A stretch of DNA of 16,556 nt from NBML01 sp029939535 (GTDB lineage: Bacteria; Desulfobacterota; Desulfobacteria; Desulfobacterales; Desulfobacteraceae): positions 1 to 16,556 of the forward strand of contig JAOZST010000075.1 in NCBI GenBank assembly GCA_029939535.1, written 5' to 3'. This document shows positions 15,128 to 16,556 of the stretch, piece by piece; within the stretch, counting starts at the first letter, position 1; each line of letters opens with the position of its first letter. The notes under the pieces are model-generated. The model worked only from the letters and a program-made list of their open reading frames with translations. It was not told the origin of the DNA and ran no database searches. The position numbers and the translations under genes were made by a program.

Positions 15128-15136
15128 CAGAATTTT

Positions 15137-15331
15137 TTAATGAACAATTTTGACTCTTCCCACCAGACCATTTTCTAATCGAACCTTGATTCCATGGGGA
15201 TGTGAAGGTGATTTTGTTAAAAGATTCTTTACAATGCCCTCAGTAAGTTTTCCTGTTCTTTGATCTTTTTTTAATACAATAGAAACTTTTTGTCCTGGTT
15301 TAATCAGGGATCTTGTTTGCCCATCATTCAT
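15137..15331 (-). CDS. ywbE: YwbE family protein (DUF2196)
   Basis: This is a 64-residue protein. It carries the YwbE signature almost unbroken: MNDGQTRSLIKPGQKVSIVL, then KKDQRTGKLTEGIVK, LLTKSPSHPHGIKVRLE and GLVGRVKIV. The domain is a small beta-rich fold of unknown function widespread in bacteria. The ATG at 15331 is chosen over an upstream start because the family begins at MN-GQ-R and AAGGAAAT lies eight bases before it. The start overlaps the end of the preceding zinc-ribbon gene by eight bases, so translation is likely coupled. Confidence 0.85.
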   Translation of the reverse strand: MNDGQTRSLIKPGQKVSIVLKKDQRTGKLTEGIVKNLLTKSPSHPHGIKVRLENGLVGRVKIVH

Positions 15332-15572
15332 TTGATATTTCCTTATTATCTGTTCTGAAAAGCTCATTCTCATCAGCATTAATCATTTTATGACAATGAT
15401 GGCATACCATCTTCAAATTTTTAATATTCCCTCTAAAAAGAATTCTTTCACAATGAGGGCAGCGATATTCTTTTAAATTAGGATCGCTGTGCATCGGTGG
15501 AACTATAGGTTCTGTACTATTTGTATTGTTCATTATTCTCTTTGCTTTCAATGAATTTGGATCATGTTTCAA
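15324..15572 (-). CDS. Com-like zinc-ribbon protein
   Basis: This is an 82-residue protein if it starts at TTG 15572, or 69 if at ATG 15533. YRCPHCERILFRGNIKNLK (36-54) followed by CHHCHKMI places Cys38, Cys41, Cys57 and Cys60 as a zinc ribbon. Spacing and the LLxRG-type core match Mu Com-like proteins, small nucleic-acid-binding regulators; Mu Com activates translation of mom. The TTG start overlaps the stop of the upstream ORF (TTGA), while the ATG has a modest AAAGAGA, so the start is unsettled. The gene overlaps ywbE at its 3' end. No mom or DNA methylase gene is next to it. Confidence 0.65.
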   Translation of the reverse strand: MKHDPNSLKAKRIMNNTNSTEPIVPPMHSDPNLKEYRCPHCERILFRGNIKNLKMVCHHCHKMINADENELFRTDNKEISNE

Positions 15573-15724
15573 ACTTTTGCAAACACAATGTCCATGTTGT
15601 TCTCTTTTAAAAACTTAATTGATTTACTGCATACTGGAGCACTTGTTTCTAAATCAACCGAAACACTTTGCACCTTTTCCTTAATTTTTTCAACCTTTTT
15701 TATAATTGTAAGAGCATCATTCAT
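15569..15724 (-). CDS. 51-residue hypothetical protein, first gene of the zinc-ribbon cassette
   Basis: ATG at 15724 opens 51 codons (MNDALTIIKKVEKIKEKVQS...) that end at TGA 15569, overlapping the candidate TTG start of the Com-like gene. The first 20 residues form a likely amphipathic, lysine-rich helix. Then comes APVCSKSIKFLKENNMDIVF. The ribosome binding site is weak. The chain of overlaps with the next two genes supports its being real. I recognise no family. Confidence 0.5.
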   Translation of the reverse strand: MNDALTIIKKVEKIKEKVQSVSVDLETSAPVCSKSIKFLKENNMDIVFAKV

Positions 15725-15726
15725 GA

Positions 15727-16266
15727 TTATGCTCTGAAACAAAACTCAGTGTAGAATTACTAAATAAAGCCGGATGGATAGTAGCCAACCAGCTTGTTTT
15801 CACCTCTGCTGCATCAAGGAGGGGGCATACGGCGAAACTTCGCAAAGCACTTAACGATATCGGTGTTATTCCTTATTATTCATTCACAGTTAAAGGATAT
15901 ATGGAAAATTACCACCTTTTTACGCCCAATGCACGACTGGTTCAGGAAGGTCTGGAAGAAAAGATTATTGGCCGTCTGCCTGATACTTTTATTTCGAGCT
16001 TAAAACAATTGCCCTTAAATGCTGAAAATATTGTTGATAACATTTCCCAATTACGGGCAGACGCCGACATTCCGTTTCTGGCTTCTGATAGAAATGTCCT
16101 CAATCTTCCTGGAGTTGGCAAGAGTCTTACATTCAGGACTATCGGCATTACCAATGACGGCCAAAGAATCCTTGAATTTGATCATGATGCCACAAGAGAG
16201 CATAGCCCAATTATAAAAAAAATAGGAAAGGTCCTTAATCCTTACCGTCATATCCTGTTACAATAA
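15727..16266 (+). pseudogene. 5'-truncated KamA-like radical SAM protein
   Basis: The frame is open from 15727 to 16266. Homologous sequence begins near 15754 with ELLNKAGWIVANQLVFTSA and continues with GVIPYYSFTVKGYMENYHLF. This matches the last barrel strands of the lysine 2,3-aminomutase family, where AGI-NQ-VLL-GVND and IRPYY-F-D-V-G-HF are conserved. The remainder carries a C-terminal extension with LPGVGKSLTFRTIGITNDG. The CxxxCxxC radical SAM cluster motif and PLP region are missing, so this is the 3' third of a gene. Its truncated edge meets the zinc-ribbon cassette. Confidence 0.65.
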
Positions 16267-16313
16267 ATTGCATTGTATCTTTATCTCCGTGTTTAGATAT
16301 TTTTATAACATCC

Positions 16314-16342
16314 TTGGCCATGGTGGCATAATATGATATCAT
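16314..16342 (+). promoter_or_regulatory. Candidate hicA promoter
   Basis: TTGGCC (16314-16319) and TATCAT (16337-16342) are 17 bases apart, immediately upstream of the HicA start at 16352. A transcript would begin almost at the ATG, so the leader would be extremely short and there is no Shine-Dalgarno. The -10 box lies inside a perfect palindrome. Confidence 0.35.
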
Positions 16343-16344
16343 AT
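16331..16344. promoter_or_regulatory. 14-bp palindrome overlapping the hicA -10 box
   Basis: ATATGATATCATAT is a perfect palindrome. Toxin-antitoxin operons are commonly autorepressed through a palindrome at the promoter, and HicB-type antitoxins bind such sites. The role here is inferred from position only. Confidence 0.4.
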
Positions 16345-16351
16345 ATATATT

Positions 16352-16556
16352 ATGAAAACAAAACACCGGAAGACATTGTCGGCCATATTTACCAAACCTA
16401 CCAGAGCAAATATTAAATTCAGCGACATCGAGTCTCTGGTGAAGGCACTTGGCGGTTCAGTTCGAGAGGGTGATAGTTCTCGTGTGGTCTTGGAGCTTTC
16501 CGGAACAAGAGAATATGCTCACAGACCGCACCCGGGAAAAGAAGCAAAGAAGTATA
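16352..16556 (+). CDS. hicA: HicA family toxin (partial, runs off the window)
   Basis: Sixty-eight residues are visible before the window ends. The start MKTKHRKTLSAIFTKPTRAN, then KFSDIESLVKALGG, VREGDSSRVV and a final AHRPHPGKEAKKY match the KTLxAIFxxPxxxxIxWxDIExLxxALGG...HRPHP pattern of HicA toxins. These are small mRNA interferases with a double-stranded RNA-binding fold and a catalytic histidine. In this branch the antitoxin hicB normally follows, and it would lie beyond 16556. AT-rich upstream DNA and the neighbouring debris fit an acquired module. Confidence 0.8.
   Translation, partial: MKTKHRKTLSAIFTKPTRANIKFSDIESLVKALGGSVREGDSSRVVLELSGTREYAHRPHPGKEAKKY

Noticed and set aside
15727..16266. 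EpmB that would modify the elongation factor encoded at 13071
   Set aside because: The gene is a fragment without the radical SAM cysteines, and EfpL carries arginine rather than lysine at the tip, so no such modification is expected.

Overview
The window looks like a chromosomal stretch of an anaerobic, deltaproteobacterial (Desulfobacterota-type) bacterium. This is an inference: moderate GC in genes, very AT-rich intergenic DNA, a non-pyrrolysine MttB-type methyltransferase, a YeiP/EfpL-type elongation factor and a KamA-like radical SAM remnant fit together there. No single marker proves it. I saw no rRNA, tRNA or CRISPR array.

Left part (1-2341): an NfsA-type flavin nitroreductase on the + strand, preceded by a tiny 23-codon ORF with a strong ribosome binding site that overlaps its GTG start. 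Next come an imperfect inverted repeat and a UvrD-like helicase broken by two out-of-frame deletions.

Central part (2342-12150): a probable regulon for methylated amine or betaine use. On the - strand lies a heterotetrameric sarcosine-oxidase-type operon, soxB-soxD-soxA-soxG, with tight spacing and an ATGA overlap. Divergent from it is an RpiR/MurR-family regulator. Convergent with the regulator is a second - strand unit, MmgE/PrpD-family protein then MttB-family methyltransferase, headed by a gene reduced to its ribosome binding site, first codons and a 3' stub. A 16-bp A/T-rich inverted repeat just downstream of the sox promoter recurs with 15/16 identity upstream of the second unit. A 14/16 copy lies between sox and the regulator. 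This links both operons and the regulator, and it is the main discovery of the window. No corrinoid protein, corrinoid:folate methyltransferase or glycine-cleavage gene is present here, so the pathway would need partners elsewhere.

Right-middle part (12151-13731): efpL (yeiP) followed closely by an MBL-fold hydrolase, with a terminator hairpin upstream isolating them.

Right end (13771-16556): a graveyard and accessory zone. It holds a frameshifted small basic ORF, a 5'-truncated SAM methyltransferase, 5'-truncated IS110-like and IS1634-like transposase remnants, and a compact three-gene cassette (51-aa unknown, Com-like zinc ribbon, YwbE) with overlapping reading frames. It ends with a 5'-truncated KamA-like radical SAM remnant and the start of a HicA-type toxin gene that runs off the window.
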